A DNA stretch of 64,000 nt, taken from the NCBI RefSeq assembly GCF_046195335.1, contig NZ_CP176093.1, one strand, 5' to 3'. The DNA is from Methanospirillum lacunae (GTDB lineage: Archaea; Halobacteriota; Methanomicrobia; Methanomicrobiales; Methanospirillaceae). Below the pieces are notes generated by a model that was not told the origin of the DNA, made no database searches, and worked only from the letters and a program-made list of their open reading frames with translations. Position 1 is the stretch's first letter; every line of letters begins with the position of its first letter. Positions 1-8,770 of this stretch are shown here, in pieces. A program made the translations under genes and the position numbers.

Positions 1-745
1 TTGTGGTATTTGTTGACGAGGGATCTTTGCCGTAGGTCTCAAAGTTAGTAGTCTGATAGACTGAAGCTGAACCGGTTGCGAGCTTGTCTTTTGTATCTGT
101 GTCGAGACCCTGAGCATCAAAGGCATATCGCAGATTGACAGGAGTCTTAGCATCTGCTGATATCATTCTTCCACCCATCTGTGTGACTGCAGCTACTTCT
201 TTGACGTCCATCAGACTGCCCGCGCTAACGTATCCGCCAAATCCTGCTGCTCCACCAGATCCTGATGCAAACACACATTTTACTTCTGTATTGTTGGATG
301 TTCCCCTACCATACTGAGTTATTGTACCCTGCTCATCATAGAGCATCTGCCCACCTTCACTCTCATTGGCAAGGTAATTGATAGTGTGCCTGACTCCAAG
401 ATTATCGGTTCCCTGAGTTGCATTTGAACCGTCCATGCTGAAGTCTTTAGTATACCTGGTAGTACCAGATGCCGCAAGTGTGTTTTCACGATATGTGGTA
501 TCTGTTCTTACTTCATCCCCACGCAGGGTTGCTGAGTTAAGATTTCCTTCCGGCGTATTTGTCTGTCCCCAATCCATATCATGATCAACAACAAGTGTTC
601 CGATACAGGTAGCATCAATTGTTGTTGTAAGACCTGTCTGGTCGTATAGTGCAGACGTGGGCCTTATTGCTGAGACGAATCCTGGCAGGATAAATAGGCC
701 AACCATGAGCAAGATGAGAAACCTGCTCCAATCCCTTTTTTTCAT
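1..745 (-). CDS. Secreted protein, partial (C-terminus beyond left edge)
   Basis: An open frame on the minus strand runs from about 745 off the left edge without a stop. The chosen start gives MKKRDWSRFLILLMVGLF..., a classical signal peptide: positive residues, a hydrophobic core and a likely cleavage site after FVSA around residue 25. In-frame ATGs also occur at 760, 769 and 775, and a stop at 776-778 closes the frame upstream. None has a convincing ribosome-binding site, so the start is uncertain. The visible mature part (about 215 residues) is rich in Thr, Ser, Gly and Asn, with many short polar stretches as in extracellular or surface proteins. I do not recognise a domain. A TATA box lies upstream at 821-828. 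The frame is real because it stays open for about 250 codons with normal codon use. Confidence 0.75.
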   Translation of the reverse strand, partial: MKKRDWSRFLILLMVGLFILPGFVSAIRPTSALYDQTGLTTTIDATCIGTLVVDHDMDWGQTNTPEGNLNSATLRGDEVRTDTTYRENTLAASGTTRYTKDFSMDGSNATQGTDNLGVRHTINYLANESEGGQMLYDEQGTITQYGRGTSNNTEVKCVFASGSGGAAGFGGYVSAGSLMDVKEVAAVTQMGGRMISADAKTPVNLRYAFDAQGLDTDTKDKLATGSASVYQTTNFETYGKDPSSTNTT

Positions 746-820
746 TCTTATCTTCCCCATCAAATGCATGAGCATCTAACCCCCGATAAAAATTGGACAA
801 GAACAATTCGTTTGTCATAG

Positions 821-828
821 TTATATAT
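821..828 (-). promoter_or_regulatory. TATA box for the secreted protein gene
   Basis: On the minus strand a purine-rich BRE-like AAGGAAAA precedes TATATAA. The expected transcription start is about 25 bases downstream, near 797, leaving an mRNA leader of roughly 50 bases to the likely start codon. Confidence 0.5.
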
Positions 829-931
829 TTTCCTTATTTGTTGGGGAGAAAAGGGGAATATTCTGGGCTATAATTCTCAAATATTATAATAACAACGAAA
901 TTAAAAAAGGAGTGATGCGTTTGGGTTCAGG

Positions 932-3127
932 TCACGCGAGATAATCTGATGCTTTAGGCATCTCTTCTTTGAGACCCTTGCGCTTACGGATCTCAATCAC
1001 TACATCTTTGACCATACCGGCTGGAACAAGTTCAAATCCTGCAAATTCCTGATTCCACATGGCACGGCCTTCGGTTGCAGATCTGACATCTCCGGCAAAT
1101 CCGAAAAGTTCGGCAACCGGTGCCTTTCCAACGACGGTAATGGTATCTCCTTCGCTGGTCATATCAAAGACCTGGCCACGGCGGCTCTGGATCTGGGCTG
1201 TTGCTCCACCCATGTAGTCCTGTGGGACGGTGATGTGAAGTTTCTGCATTGGCTCAAGGAGTGAGTCATTTCCAAGGAGAAGACCTGCCTTGATTGCACT
1301 TCTTACTGCAGGGATGACCTGTGCAGGTCCACGGTGAATAGCATCTTCGTGAAGCTTGACATCAACCAGTTTCATCAGAAGGTTCTGGACCGGCTCGTCT
1401 GCAAGTGGACCTCCGTCAAGTGCCTCATGAATACCTTCAATGATAAGTTCCATGGTTTCATTGAGGTATTGGATACCCTTGGTCATATCAAGGAGCATAT
1501 TGGTGCCGTAGATATCCTTGACATTCTTGGCTTCATCCTTCTCAAATCCTGCCTTGACCATCGCGTCACGACGCTCAAGCTGCTCCTGGTTCATTGAGAT
1601 CTCATGGTTCTTGATCAACTCAACGACATGGTCAGGCATTGGTTCGAGCATGAAGTAGAATCTGTTGTGACGGTTTGGAGACTTTCCTTCAACAGCGCTG
1701 TCGAGCTTGTTGACAATGGTCTCACGGTACACCACGATAGGCTCTGAAGTGACGATCTCCACGTTCTTGTCACGCTTGATACGGCCGGTAACGATCTCAA
1801 GGTGGAGTTCTCCCATTCCTGCGATGAGGTGTTCTCCGGTCTCTTCATTGATGTTGACACGAAGGGTTGGATCTTCCTTAGCGACCTGCCTGAGCACTTC
1901 AACCAGTTTTGGAAGGTCTTTCATGTTCTTTGCTTCAACAGCAACGGTGACGACAGGCTCACTGTAGTGTTCGAGTGACTCGAACGGGGTCATGTCCATC
2001 AGACTTGATACAGTTGATCCGACAACTGCGTCTTTCAGACCGGTGACTGCAGCGATGTTTCCTGCAAAGAGTTCAGGAACCTCAACACGGGTCGGACCCA
2101 TGAAGATACCAACCTGCTGAAGGCGGTTGACCTTCTTGGCAGACTGCATGACGTAGACTTCGTCTCCACGCTTGAGTTTTCCACCAAACAGACGTCCGGT
2201 TGCAACTTCTCCTGCGTGTGGGTCAAAGGATATGTCAGTCACCATCATGCAGCTTGGTGCATTGGGGTCACAGTTGTACATACCCTTGCCTTCGGGTGAG
2301 TTGATATCCCCGTGCCAGATCACACCAACACGCCGCTTTTGTGCCTCAAGTGGATTTGGCAGGAATGTTACGACCATATCAAGGATAACATCACAAAGGG
2401 GGCTCTTCTTTGCGAGCTCTTTCATCTCACCAGCCTTGCAGTGGTCATATACATTCTTGAATGAGATTCCACTCTTTTTCATGTACGGGACAGAGATTGC
2501 CCAGTTATAGAGTGCAGATCCGAATGCAACGGTTCCCTGTGCAGCATCGAGTTTCCACCCGTTGTTGTACATCTCCTCGTTCATACCCTTGATGAGCTTG
2601 TTGACCTTGTCGATGACTTTTCCGAGGCGGATCTGCATCTCCATCTCGTCAACCTGAAGCTCATTGATAAGCCGGTCAACCTTGTTGATGAACAGAACTG
2701 GCTTTACCCGCTCTTTGAGTGCCTGACGAAGAACAGTCTCGGTCTGTGGCATTGTGCCTTCTACTGCGTCCACAAGGACAACTGCTCCGTCTACTGCACG
2801 CATTGCTCGGGTAACATCGCCACCAAAGTCCACGTGACCTGGAGTATCAATCATGTTGATGAGATACTCTTTGCCCTCATACTCGTGAACCATGGAGACG
2901 TTTGAAGCATCGATGGTGATTCCACGTGCCTGTTCTTCTTCATCTGAGTCCATCCAACAGGCTTTCCCTGCAAGATCCTCACTGATAATTCCTGCACCTG
3001 CCAGGAGATTATCAGACATGGTTGTCTTCCCGTGATCAATGTGGGCGACGATACCGATGTTCCTGATATTCTCCGGCTTGTTCATGAGCTGCGTGACGCG
3101 CTCAACCGTTTTCTTCCCTCGGCTCAT
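932..3127 (-). CDS. fusA: Translation elongation factor aEF-2
   Basis: GTPase that drives ribosomal translocation. At 731 residues it has the length of archaeal/eukaryotic EF-2. The G domain shows AHIDHGKT at 28-35, RGIT at 69-72, DTPGH at 94-98 and NKVD at 148-151. Near residue 600 in domain IV the DAIHRGPAQ loop carries the histidine that becomes diphthamide, which marks the archaeal/eukaryotic type. It is the last gene of the minus-strand group rps12-rps7-aEF-2, 44 bases after rps7. The EF-1-alpha and S10 genes that often follow in archaea are not here; the next gene on the left is an unrelated secreted protein. Confidence 0.98.
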   Translation of the reverse strand: MSRGKKTVERVTQLMNKPENIRNIGIVAHIDHGKTTMSDNLLAGAGIISEDLAGKACWMDSDEEEQARGITIDASNVSMVHEYEGKEYLINMIDTPGHVDFGGDVTRAMRAVDGAVVLVDAVEGTMPQTETVLRQALKERVKPVLFINKVDRLINELQVDEMEMQIRLGKVIDKVNKLIKGMNEEMYNNGWKLDAAQGTVAFGSALYNWAISVPYMKKSGISFKNVYDHCKAGEMKELAKKSPLCDVILDMVVTFLPNPLEAQKRRVGVIWHGDINSPEGKGMYNCDPNAPSCMMVTDISFDPHAGEVATGRLFGGKLKRGDEVYVMQSAKKVNRLQQVGIFMGPTRVEVPELFAGNIAAVTGLKDAVVGSTVSSLMDMTPFESLEHYSEPVVTVAVEAKNMKDLPKLVEVLRQVAKEDPTLRVNINEETGEHLIAGMGELHLEIVTGRIKRDKNVEIVTSEPIVVYRETIVNKLDSAVEGKSPNRHNRFYFMLEPMPDHVVELIKNHEISMNQEQLERRDAMVKAGFEKDEAKNVKDIYGTNMLLDMTKGIQYLNETMELIIEGIHEALDGGPLADEPVQNLLMKLVDVKLHEDAIHRGPAQVIPAVRSAIKAGLLLGNDSLLEPMQKLHITVPQDYMGGATAQIQSRRGQVFDMTSEGDTITVVGKAPVAELFGFAGDVRSATEGRAMWNQEFAGFELVPAGMVKDVVIEIRKRKGLKEEMPKASDYLA

Positions 3128-3171
3128 ATTACACCTGAAATTCTCTGAAAAAAGTATTGAGAGATTGTTCT

Positions 3172-3759
3172 CTAACGTGCAGACTTTGCAACACGTTCAC
3201 GTTCTTCCCGCTTGCCTACTGAGTAACACTTTGGATCGCCGTTTGCTGCAGCGATAAGTTCCTCGGCAAGGGCTACTGCCACCGGCTTCTTCTTCTTGTG
3301 GCTGGCAGAGTAAACTCCGGCCCCAATCAACCCAACTGAAGTGTTGACACGGCGCATTGGTGCGGTGTCGACAGACTTTGGAACGTTGATTCCTCCGTAC
3401 TTCAGTCTTACTGATTCTTCGCGGGGGCCTGCATTTGCAACTGCATCAACAAGAACTTCAACCGGGTTTTTCTTGGTCTTCTTGTTGATGATATCAAAGG
3501 CGTCCTTGACAATGCGAATTGCCAGTGTCTTCTTGCCTGTGTTGACCTCAGTCCGCATGAGCTGGTTGATAAGCCGCTCTACGATGAGCATATTTGACTT
3601 GTTGAATTCCTGCCTCGTGAGTCTGCCGCATGAATGTGGCACCATCATGGAGGTGAGGTTCACGTATCGTGCAATACCCGGGTCCTTGATATTGACCTCA
3701 GTCACGTCCCACTTGTTGAAAAGAAGGCGTGAAGGGGCCGACGCTGTTTCTTCACTCAT
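3172..3759 (-). CDS. rps7: 30S ribosomal protein S7
   Basis: Small-subunit primary assembly protein that binds the 3' domain of 16S rRNA. The 195-residue product has the archaeal/eukaryotic S7 (uS7) length and core, including GRLTRQEFNKSN, the KKNPVEVLVDAVANAGPRE block and the C-terminal GKREERERVAKSAR. I chose the ATG at 3759 (MSEETASAP) because AGGTGA sits five bases upstream. A GTG nine bases earlier (3768) would overlap rps12 by 4 bases and is less likely. It lies directly behind rps12 and ahead of aEF-2, the usual archaeal order, and is probably co-transcribed with them. Confidence 0.97.
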   Translation of the reverse strand: MSEETASAPSRLLFNKWDVTEVNIKDPGIARYVNLTSMMVPHSCGRLTRQEFNKSNMLIVERLINQLMRTEVNTGKKTLAIRIVKDAFDIINKKTKKNPVEVLVDAVANAGPREESVRLKYGGINVPKSVDTAPMRRVNTSVGLIGAGVYSASHKKKKPVAVALAEELIAAANGDPKCYSVGKREERERVAKSAR

Positions 3760-3764
3760 CACGT

Positions 3765-4193
3765 TCACCTGCGTGGCTTCTCCTTCCGTCCTATGACCAT
3801 CTCATGAAGACAGACATTGTTCACCTTGGTGACCACGTATCTGACTCCTGGGATATCTCCCATTGAACGACCGAGACGGCCTCCGATGCCTTCAATCTCA
3901 ACTTCGTCGTGCTCGTCGATGAAGTTGATAGCACCGTCACCAACTGCAAATGCAGAAACCTGACGGCCGTTTTTGATCAACTGTACACGGACACATTTCC
4001 TGATTGCTGAGTTGGGCTGCTTTGCCTCAACACCAATCTTCTCAAGAACAATGCCGCGCCCCTGTGGCGCGCCCTCAAGAGGATCTGATTTTAACTTCAG
4101 TCCGCCTGCTGTGCGGGCGAAATGCGGGTCGCTCCAGCGGAATCTATGCCAGTCGCGCTTTAACTTTCGTGCTGCGAATTTTCCCTGTCCCAT
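3765..4193 (-). CDS. rps12: 30S ribosomal protein S12
   Basis: Decoding-centre protein of the small subunit. The 142-residue product starting MGQGKFAARKLKRD has the archaeal S12 (uS12) form, with the conserved KQPNSAIRKCVRVQL block around residues 55-70 and a basic C-terminus ending KEKPRR. The ORF remains open upstream to 4226, but family length and the conserved MGxGxxAAR beginning place the start at 4193, preceded by a weak GTGATG. It is the first gene of the rps12-rps7-aEF-2 unit and is divergent from queD, so the promoter should lie in 4194-4300; a TATAC-containing stretch near 4297 on the minus strand is a candidate. Confidence 0.97.
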   Translation of the reverse strand: MGQGKFAARKLKRDWHRFRWSDPHFARTAGGLKLKSDPLEGAPQGRGIVLEKIGVEAKQPNSAIRKCVRVQLIKNGRQVSAFAVGDGAINFIDEHDEVEIEGIGGRLGRSMGDIPGVRYVVTKVNNVCLHEMVIGRKEKPRR

Positions 4194-4316
4194 TACATCA
4201 CTCTGTAAAAATTTCGACGGAAACACCGGGTATCGGTGAGGTTTTGTCCAAATGCACGACAGATGCGTATTACCGTGCTAAGTTTGAAACCTGTCTGTAT
4301 ACGTTACCCCTTATGC

Positions 4317-4324
4317 AATATAAT
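4317..4324 (+). promoter_or_regulatory. TATA box of the preQ0 operon
   Basis: GCAATATAATAG lies 28-35 bases before the queD ATG at 4352. The predicted start of transcription, about 25 bases downstream, falls close to the start codon, so the mRNA would have almost no leader. Confidence 0.45.
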
Positions 4325-4351
4325 AGTTGTATTCCCGTCTAACATAATGAT

Positions 4352-4765
4352 ATGCAGATCAGGCTCTACAAGGAAGTCTCCTTCGATGCCAGTCATCGAC
4401 TCCTTCATTACCGGGGCAAATGTCACAACCTTCACGGACACCGATGGAAGGTTGAGATCTGGATCACTGGTAGGACTGATGACCAAACAAATATTCTGGT
4501 TGATTATAATGAGATCAAACAGGCAGTCAACAAGTATGATCACCAGATTATTCTGAACCAGGATGACCCGATGGTTCCGAGAATTGAGGAATTTCATCCG
4601 GTAATTAAGACTCCCGGGGACCCGACAAGCGAACTTCTGGCAGAACTTATTCGTGACTCGATCGAGTCTGCATATGCTCCAAGTGGCCGGGATATCAGGG
4701 TCGAGACAATAAGGGTCTGGGAGTCACCATCCTGCTATGCAGAGTTGACACATGAAGATCGCTGA
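4352..4765 (+). CDS. queD: 6-carboxytetrahydropterin synthase
   Basis: Second step of preQ0 synthesis: converts 7,8-dihydroneopterin triphosphate to 6-carboxy-tetrahydropterin. In archaea this feeds archaeosine, the modified base at tRNA position 15. The 137-residue protein is a full-length member of the 6-pyruvoyl-tetrahydropterin synthase fold. Zinc ligands are visible as His15 (FDASHR) and His28/His30 (LHGH), with the catalytic Cys24 in CHNLHGH. The gene overlaps queE by 14 bases and is followed by queC, so the three form one operon. The QueD assignment, rather than a biopterin enzyme, rests on that operon context. Confidence 0.93.
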   Translation: MQIRLYKEVSFDASHRLLHYRGKCHNLHGHRWKVEIWITGRTDDQTNILVDYNEIKQAVNKYDHQIILNQDDPMVPRIEEFHPVIKTPGDPTSELLAELIRDSIESAYAPSGRDIRVETIRVWESPSCYAELTHEDR

Positions 4766-5360
4766 AATCTTTACCAGTATTCAGGGGGAGGGCGACACCT
4801 CCGGATATCCAACAATCTTCATCCGTTTTGCCGGATGCAATCTCCGGTGCCTGTACTGTGATACTCGCGCCGCGCAGGATGACTACGGGACTGAAATGGA
4901 TCTTGCACAGATAATGGAAGAGGTACAGAAATCCGGGATAGCCCATGTATGTATCACCGGTGGCGAGCCTCTTCTCCAGCAAAATCTTCCTGCGCTTTTG
5001 AAGATGCTCAAAGAAACCGGGCATGCGACAACCATTGAGACAAATGGGACACAGGATTTCAGGACCTGCCAGGATTATGCGACCATCTGTATGGATGTCA
5101 AATGTCCGTCATCAGGGGAGAAGAGCGATTTAAGTCTGCTTCACTGGATTAGGCCTGAAGATTCGGTCAAGTACGTCATTGGCACAGATGAGGATCTCAG
5201 ATACGCTCATGAGACTCTGAAACAAAACGCGGTGAGAGGAACGATCTTCTGGTCGCCGGTGTTTGGAACTGATCCTATGAAGATAGTCTCATATATTCTG
5301 GATCAGAACCTGCCGGTAAGATTTCAGTTGCAACTTCACAAAATTATCGGGGTACAATAA
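4752..5360 (+). CDS. queE: 7-carboxy-7-deazaguanine synthase (radical SAM)
   Basis: Radical SAM enzyme that rearranges 6-carboxytetrahydropterin to 7-carboxy-7-deazaguanine. The 202-residue product opens with the family signature FTSIQGEG. The [4Fe-4S] cluster motif is CNLRCLYC at residues 29-36 (CxxxCxxC), followed by the glycine-rich ITGGEPLLQ that contacts SAM. The start codon lies inside queD (14-base overlap), which implies translational coupling. The stop is immediately followed by the TTG start of queC. Confidence 0.95.
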   Translation: MKIAEIFTSIQGEGDTSGYPTIFIRFAGCNLRCLYCDTRAAQDDYGTEMDLAQIMEEVQKSGIAHVCITGGEPLLQQNLPALLKMLKETGHATTIETNGTQDFRTCQDYATICMDVKCPSSGEKSDLSLLHWIRPEDSVKYVIGTDEDLRYAHETLKQNAVRGTIFWSPVFGTDPMKIVSYILDQNLPVRFQLQLHKIIGVQ

Positions 5361-6023
5361 TTGAGAGCAGTATGTCTTCTTTCAGGTGGCATGGATTCAT
5401 CTACTCTTGCCTACCTGGCAAAATCTGAAGGATATGAGATTTATGCCCTTCACTTCACCTATGGTCAACGCACCGAAGATAAAGAGCGTGAATGTGCCAA
5501 ACGGATTGCCCGGCATCTCAATGCAGCAGAGTTCCTGGATGTAAATCTTGCATATCTGATCCAGGTTGGAGCTTCAAGTCTGACTGATCGGTCAATGCCG
5601 GTAAAATCTCATGCTGATGCAGGAGATGGGATTCCACAGACGTATGTACCTTTCAGGAATGCAAACCTCCTCTCTGTCGCAACGAGTTTTGCCGAGGCCA
5701 GGGGAGCGGATGCGATCTACATCGGTGTGCAGGCATCAGACTATTCCGGGTACCCTGATTGCAGGCCTGAATTTATCGAGGCTTTTCAGCAGGTAATAAA
5801 CCTGGGCACACGGCCTGAAACTCATATCTCGCTTAATACTCCCTTTGTTCGTCTCAACAAATCAGAGATTCTGAAGATTGGAATGGACCTTGGCGTCCCG
5901 TATGAAGACACATGGTCGTGCTACCAGGATGGAGAGGCCGCATGTGGTGTCTGTGGCTCCTGTCATTTCAGAAAGGAAGCGTTTGCAACGATTGGGATAG
6001 AGGATCCGATTCCCTACCGGTGA
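5361..6023 (+). CDS. queC: 7-cyano-7-deazaguanine (preQ0) synthase
   Basis: ATP-dependent conversion of 7-carboxy-7-deazaguanine and ammonia to preQ0. The 220-residue product has the PP-loop LSGGMDSST near residues 7-15 and the C-terminal zinc site formed by four cysteines in CYQDGEAACGVCGSC, both diagnostic of QueC. The start is a TTG directly after the queE stop, with GGGG about nine bases upstream. There is no alternative ATG before the PP-loop, so the TTG is well supported. The downstream archaeosine enzymes (TGT, ArcS or QueF-like) are not in this window. Confidence 0.95.
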   Translation: MRAVCLLSGGMDSSTLAYLAKSEGYEIYALHFTYGQRTEDKERECAKRIARHLNAAEFLDVNLAYLIQVGASSLTDRSMPVKSHADAGDGIPQTYVPFRNANLLSVATSFAEARGADAIYIGVQASDYSGYPDCRPEFIEAFQQVINLGTRPETHISLNTPFVRLNKSEILKIGMDLGVPYEDTWSCYQDGEAACGVCGSCHFRKEAFATIGIEDPIPYR

Positions 6024-6026
6024 ATT

Positions 6027-6533
6027 ATGGAGATCTACCGGGGAAAGCGTCTCATCGTTGAAAAATCAAATTTTTCTCTGCCAAACGGGATGCAACGTGA
6101 GGCGGTGGTAGTCAGGCCACGTGGTGCTGTAGTAATATTTCCTATTGACGGGGAGTACTGCTATCTCATACGTCAGTGGCGTTTTGCGATTGATCAGTAT
6201 ATCCTTGAGGCACCTGCCGGAACCATGGAAACCGGTGAGGATCCGATTGAGACTGCACGACGGGAACTGATCGAAGAGGCAGGTCTTGCTGCCAGAGAAC
6301 TCATACCCCGTGGTTTTATCTATACAACTCCGGGTTTTACCGATGAGCGGATCTTTATTTATGAAGCGAGAGGTCTTACCCCCTCACGCGAGTATGCTCC
6401 TGATGCTGATGAGATAATTGAACCTGTTCGGTTGTCAATCTCCGAGGTTTTCCGGATGGTCAGGGATGGTGAGATTGTTGATGCAAAGACGATAGCAGCT
6501 GTAGCCCGGTGCATCGGTAAGGAGTGTACATGA
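6027..6533 (+). CDS. NUDIX hydrolase (ADP-ribose pyrophosphatase type)
   Basis: A 168-residue NUDIX protein. The complete box Gx5Ex7REUxEExGU occupies about residues 65-87, including the REL.EEAG core. The preceding YILEAPAG and the following proline/GFTDE region are typical of ADP-ribose pyrophosphatases, which cleave ADP-ribose to AMP and ribose 5-phosphate; the substrate is inferred from the family. It begins three bases after queC and its TGA overlaps the next gene's ATG, so it probably belongs to the same transcript. That gives no strong reason to link it to preQ0 synthesis. Confidence 0.88.
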   Translation: MEIYRGKRLIVEKSNFSLPNGMQREAVVVRPRGAVVIFPIDGEYCYLIRQWRFAIDQYILEAPAGTMETGEDPIETARRELIEEAGLAARELIPRGFIYTTPGFTDERIFIYEARGLTPSREYAPDADEIIEPVRLSISEVFRMVRDGEIVDAKTIAAVARCIGKECT

Positions 6534-7420
6534 GGGGTTGCTGTTTTCCACTATCTATAATACTTGTTCTGATTCTGTTTTTGATAGTCTGCGGATGCAC
6601 TGGTATGCAGAGTCAGTCAGTAAAACCTGCGTATCAGGTATCTGATGATGGAATTCTCACCATGCAGATTCCTCATGGAGTGGTCGTTAATAAAACTCTT
6701 GAGACTGAAGGGAATGTCACGGTTGAAGAACTGACATTTACGAATTTTGGCGGAAATGTCTCTGCAGTTCTCATTGCCCCGGAGCATCCGAAAGAAGGTG
6801 CGGTCTGGGCACCTGGTGCAGGAGTTCCTGCTTCAGGCCATATTGGTCATCTGCTTGAGTATGGTCGGCAGGGATATGCAGTTCTGGTTGTTGATGTGAG
6901 AGGCAACGGCGGCAATACTTCGGGGTACCCGCTAAATCTGGAGAAGGATTATGGAAAGTTCTCAGCAGGAGAGTGGCCACAGATCTACCTGATTATTGCA
7001 GATATGATAGACGCAGAACGGTACCTTCACGAACGGTACGGTCTGATTCCCATCTGGATGATTGGAGAGTCTAACGGTGGAAGGTACGCTGCAGTTGCTG
7101 CCGCAATTGATAACGAGTCTGCCGGGTATGTCGGGATATCCACGTCAGGGTTTGAACGCCAGGGTGATCAGTACCAGGGAAGTGCCAGGAGCTTTTTACT
7201 CAGTATTGATCCTGACGTGATGGGTCCGCGGATTGCACCGAGGCCTTCACTTATATTCCATGCACCAAAGGATCCGATTATCCCGATAGACCTGGGAGAA
7301 AAACTAGCGACTACTCTTGGTAAGTCTGCACAATTTTTTACATTCAATGGAACGCATGGGTTCAATGATGAGGTGGATCAGACCCTACGCGACCAGTTTC
7401 AGAAATATCTGAATAATTAA
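6530..7420 (+). CDS. Membrane-anchored alpha/beta hydrolase
   Basis: Predicted extracytoplasmic hydrolase of about 296 residues. The N-terminus is a hydrophobic export segment (LSIILVLILFLIVCGC) with cysteines resembling a lipobox, so the protein may be lipid- or membrane-anchored. The alpha/beta hydrolase part shows the nucleophile elbow IGESNGG (GxSxG), an upstream VVDVRGNGGNTSG segment that can form the oxyanion hole, and a late NGTHGF histidine. The aspartate is probably in the APKDPIIP segment. The start is the ATG at 6530: GGAG lies five bases before it and it overlaps the NUDIX stop as ATGA. An alternative GTG at 6524 adds two residues. The substrate is unknown. Confidence 0.8.
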   Translation: MRGCCFPLSIILVLILFLIVCGCTGMQSQSVKPAYQVSDDGILTMQIPHGVVVNKTLETEGNVTVEELTFTNFGGNVSAVLIAPEHPKEGAVWAPGAGVPASGHIGHLLEYGRQGYAVLVVDVRGNGGNTSGYPLNLEKDYGKFSAGEWPQIYLIIADMIDAERYLHERYGLIPIWMIGESNGGRYAAVAAAIDNESAGYVGISTSGFERQGDQYQGSARSFLLSIDPDVMGPRIAPRPSLIFHAPKDPIIPIDLGEKLATTLGKSAQFFTFNGTHGFNDEVDQTLRDQFQKYLNN

Positions 7421-7464
7421 ATATCTTTTTCTGTCCGCCGCAGATATTAAGTCCGGCCCGGAGC

Positions 7465-7472
7465 AATATATA
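7465..7472 (+). promoter_or_regulatory. TATA box of aRF1 gene
   Basis: GAGCAATATATACC lies about 30 bases before the ATG at 7499. The implied transcript has a leader of only a few bases, a common arrangement for archaeal housekeeping genes. Confidence 0.5.
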
Positions 7473-7498
7473 CCAGCTTACAATACAGGTTTGTTGCC

Positions 7499-8770
7499 AT
7501 GAGCGAAGCGGTTGAACATGATGACGCACGGCGGCGTTATGAATTTAAAAAGATGCTTGAACGGCTGGAGGCGAAAGAGGGCAGTGGAACCGAACTGATC
7601 TCTCTCTACATACCACCGGATAAGCAGATCTATGATGTAACCGCCCAGCTGCGGGACGAGTTTGGCCAGTGTGCCAACATCAAATCGAAACAGACCCGGA
7701 CAAATGTACAGAGTGCGATATCCAGCATTCTTGCCCGGCTTAAATATTATAACAAGCCACCGGAGGAAGGGATGGCTGTCTTCTGCGGGAGTGTGAACAA
7801 GCATGGAGATCGCCAGGACCTTGAGTGTGACGTGGTGCTTCCGCCCCAGCCCATCAATCTCTACATGTACCGGTGCAGTTCCAAGTTCGAACTAGAACCT
7901 CTCCGTGACATGCTTGAAGAGAAGGCTGTGTATGGCCTTCTGGTTCTGGACAGAAGAGAAGCATACTGGGGATTTCTGCGTGGAAACCGGATTGATCCGA
8001 TTGGTGGAACCACCTCTACGGTGCCAGGAAAGCAGCGCAAAGGTGGTCAGTCAAGTATCCGATTCGAACGCCTCCGTCTGATCGCTATCAATGATTTCTA
8101 TAAGAAAGTGGGCGAGCGATCCAGTGAGATATTCCTGAGTGAGAAAGACTACTTCAACCGGTTTAAGGGATTACTGATCGGTGGTCCGTCCCCGACAAAG
8201 GAAGAGTTTGAACAGGGTCAGTTCCTGCATCACGAAGTGCAAAAACGGATCCTTGGGCTCTTTGATGTTGCATACACCAATGAGAGCGGGCTTCCCGAGC
8301 TGGTGGATGCTGCCGAAGATGTCCTGAAAGGTCAGACTGTCATTGAAGAGAAGCACATCATGGAGCGGTTCTTCAAGGAACTTGTCAAGGACAACGGTCT
8401 TGCAGCCTATGGAGAACAAAGTGTCAGGGCCAACCTTGAACTGGGTTCGGTTGATATGCTCCTCTTATCTGATAAACTCAGGAAATCACGCCTGGTTATC
8501 AAGTGTGATGCCTGTGGGTATACAGAGCAGAAGACGGTCCAGATGGAAGCGGGAAAAGATCCAGGTGATCTTGATTTCGGACCCTGCCCGAAGTGTACAT
8601 CCCCGCTCCAGCTTGAACAGGAGTTTGACATCATAGATGAACTGACCCAACTTGCTGACCAGAGCAACAGCAGTGTTTCCATCATATCAGATGATTTTGA
8701 GGAAGGGTCTCAATTATATAGTGCATTTGGCGGAATAGCCGCAATACTTAGATACAGGACCGGGTTTTAA
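7499..8770 (+). CDS. prf1: Peptide chain release factor aRF1
   Basis: Recognises all three stop codons and triggers peptide release. The 423-residue product matches the archaeal/eukaryotic RF1 family. It has NIKS (60-63) in the codon-recognition domain, the catalytic GGQ (182-184) in domain 2, and a C-terminal domain with cysteine pairs (CDACG near 340, CPKC near 362). The stop codon shares a base with the argS start (TAATG), so termination and initiation are likely coupled. Confidence 0.97.
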   Translation: MSEAVEHDDARRRYEFKKMLERLEAKEGSGTELISLYIPPDKQIYDVTAQLRDEFGQCANIKSKQTRTNVQSAISSILARLKYYNKPPEEGMAVFCGSVNKHGDRQDLECDVVLPPQPINLYMYRCSSKFELEPLRDMLEEKAVYGLLVLDRREAYWGFLRGNRIDPIGGTTSTVPGKQRKGGQSSIRFERLRLIAINDFYKKVGERSSEIFLSEKDYFNRFKGLLIGGPSPTKEEFEQGQFLHHEVQKRILGLFDVAYTNESGLPELVDAAEDVLKGQTVIEEKHIMERFFKELVKDNGLAAYGEQSVRANLELGSVDMLLLSDKLRKSRLVIKCDACGYTEQKTVQMEAGKDPGDLDFGPCPKCTSPLQLEQEFDIIDELTQLADQSNSSVSIISDDFEEGSQLYSAFGGIAAILRYRTGF

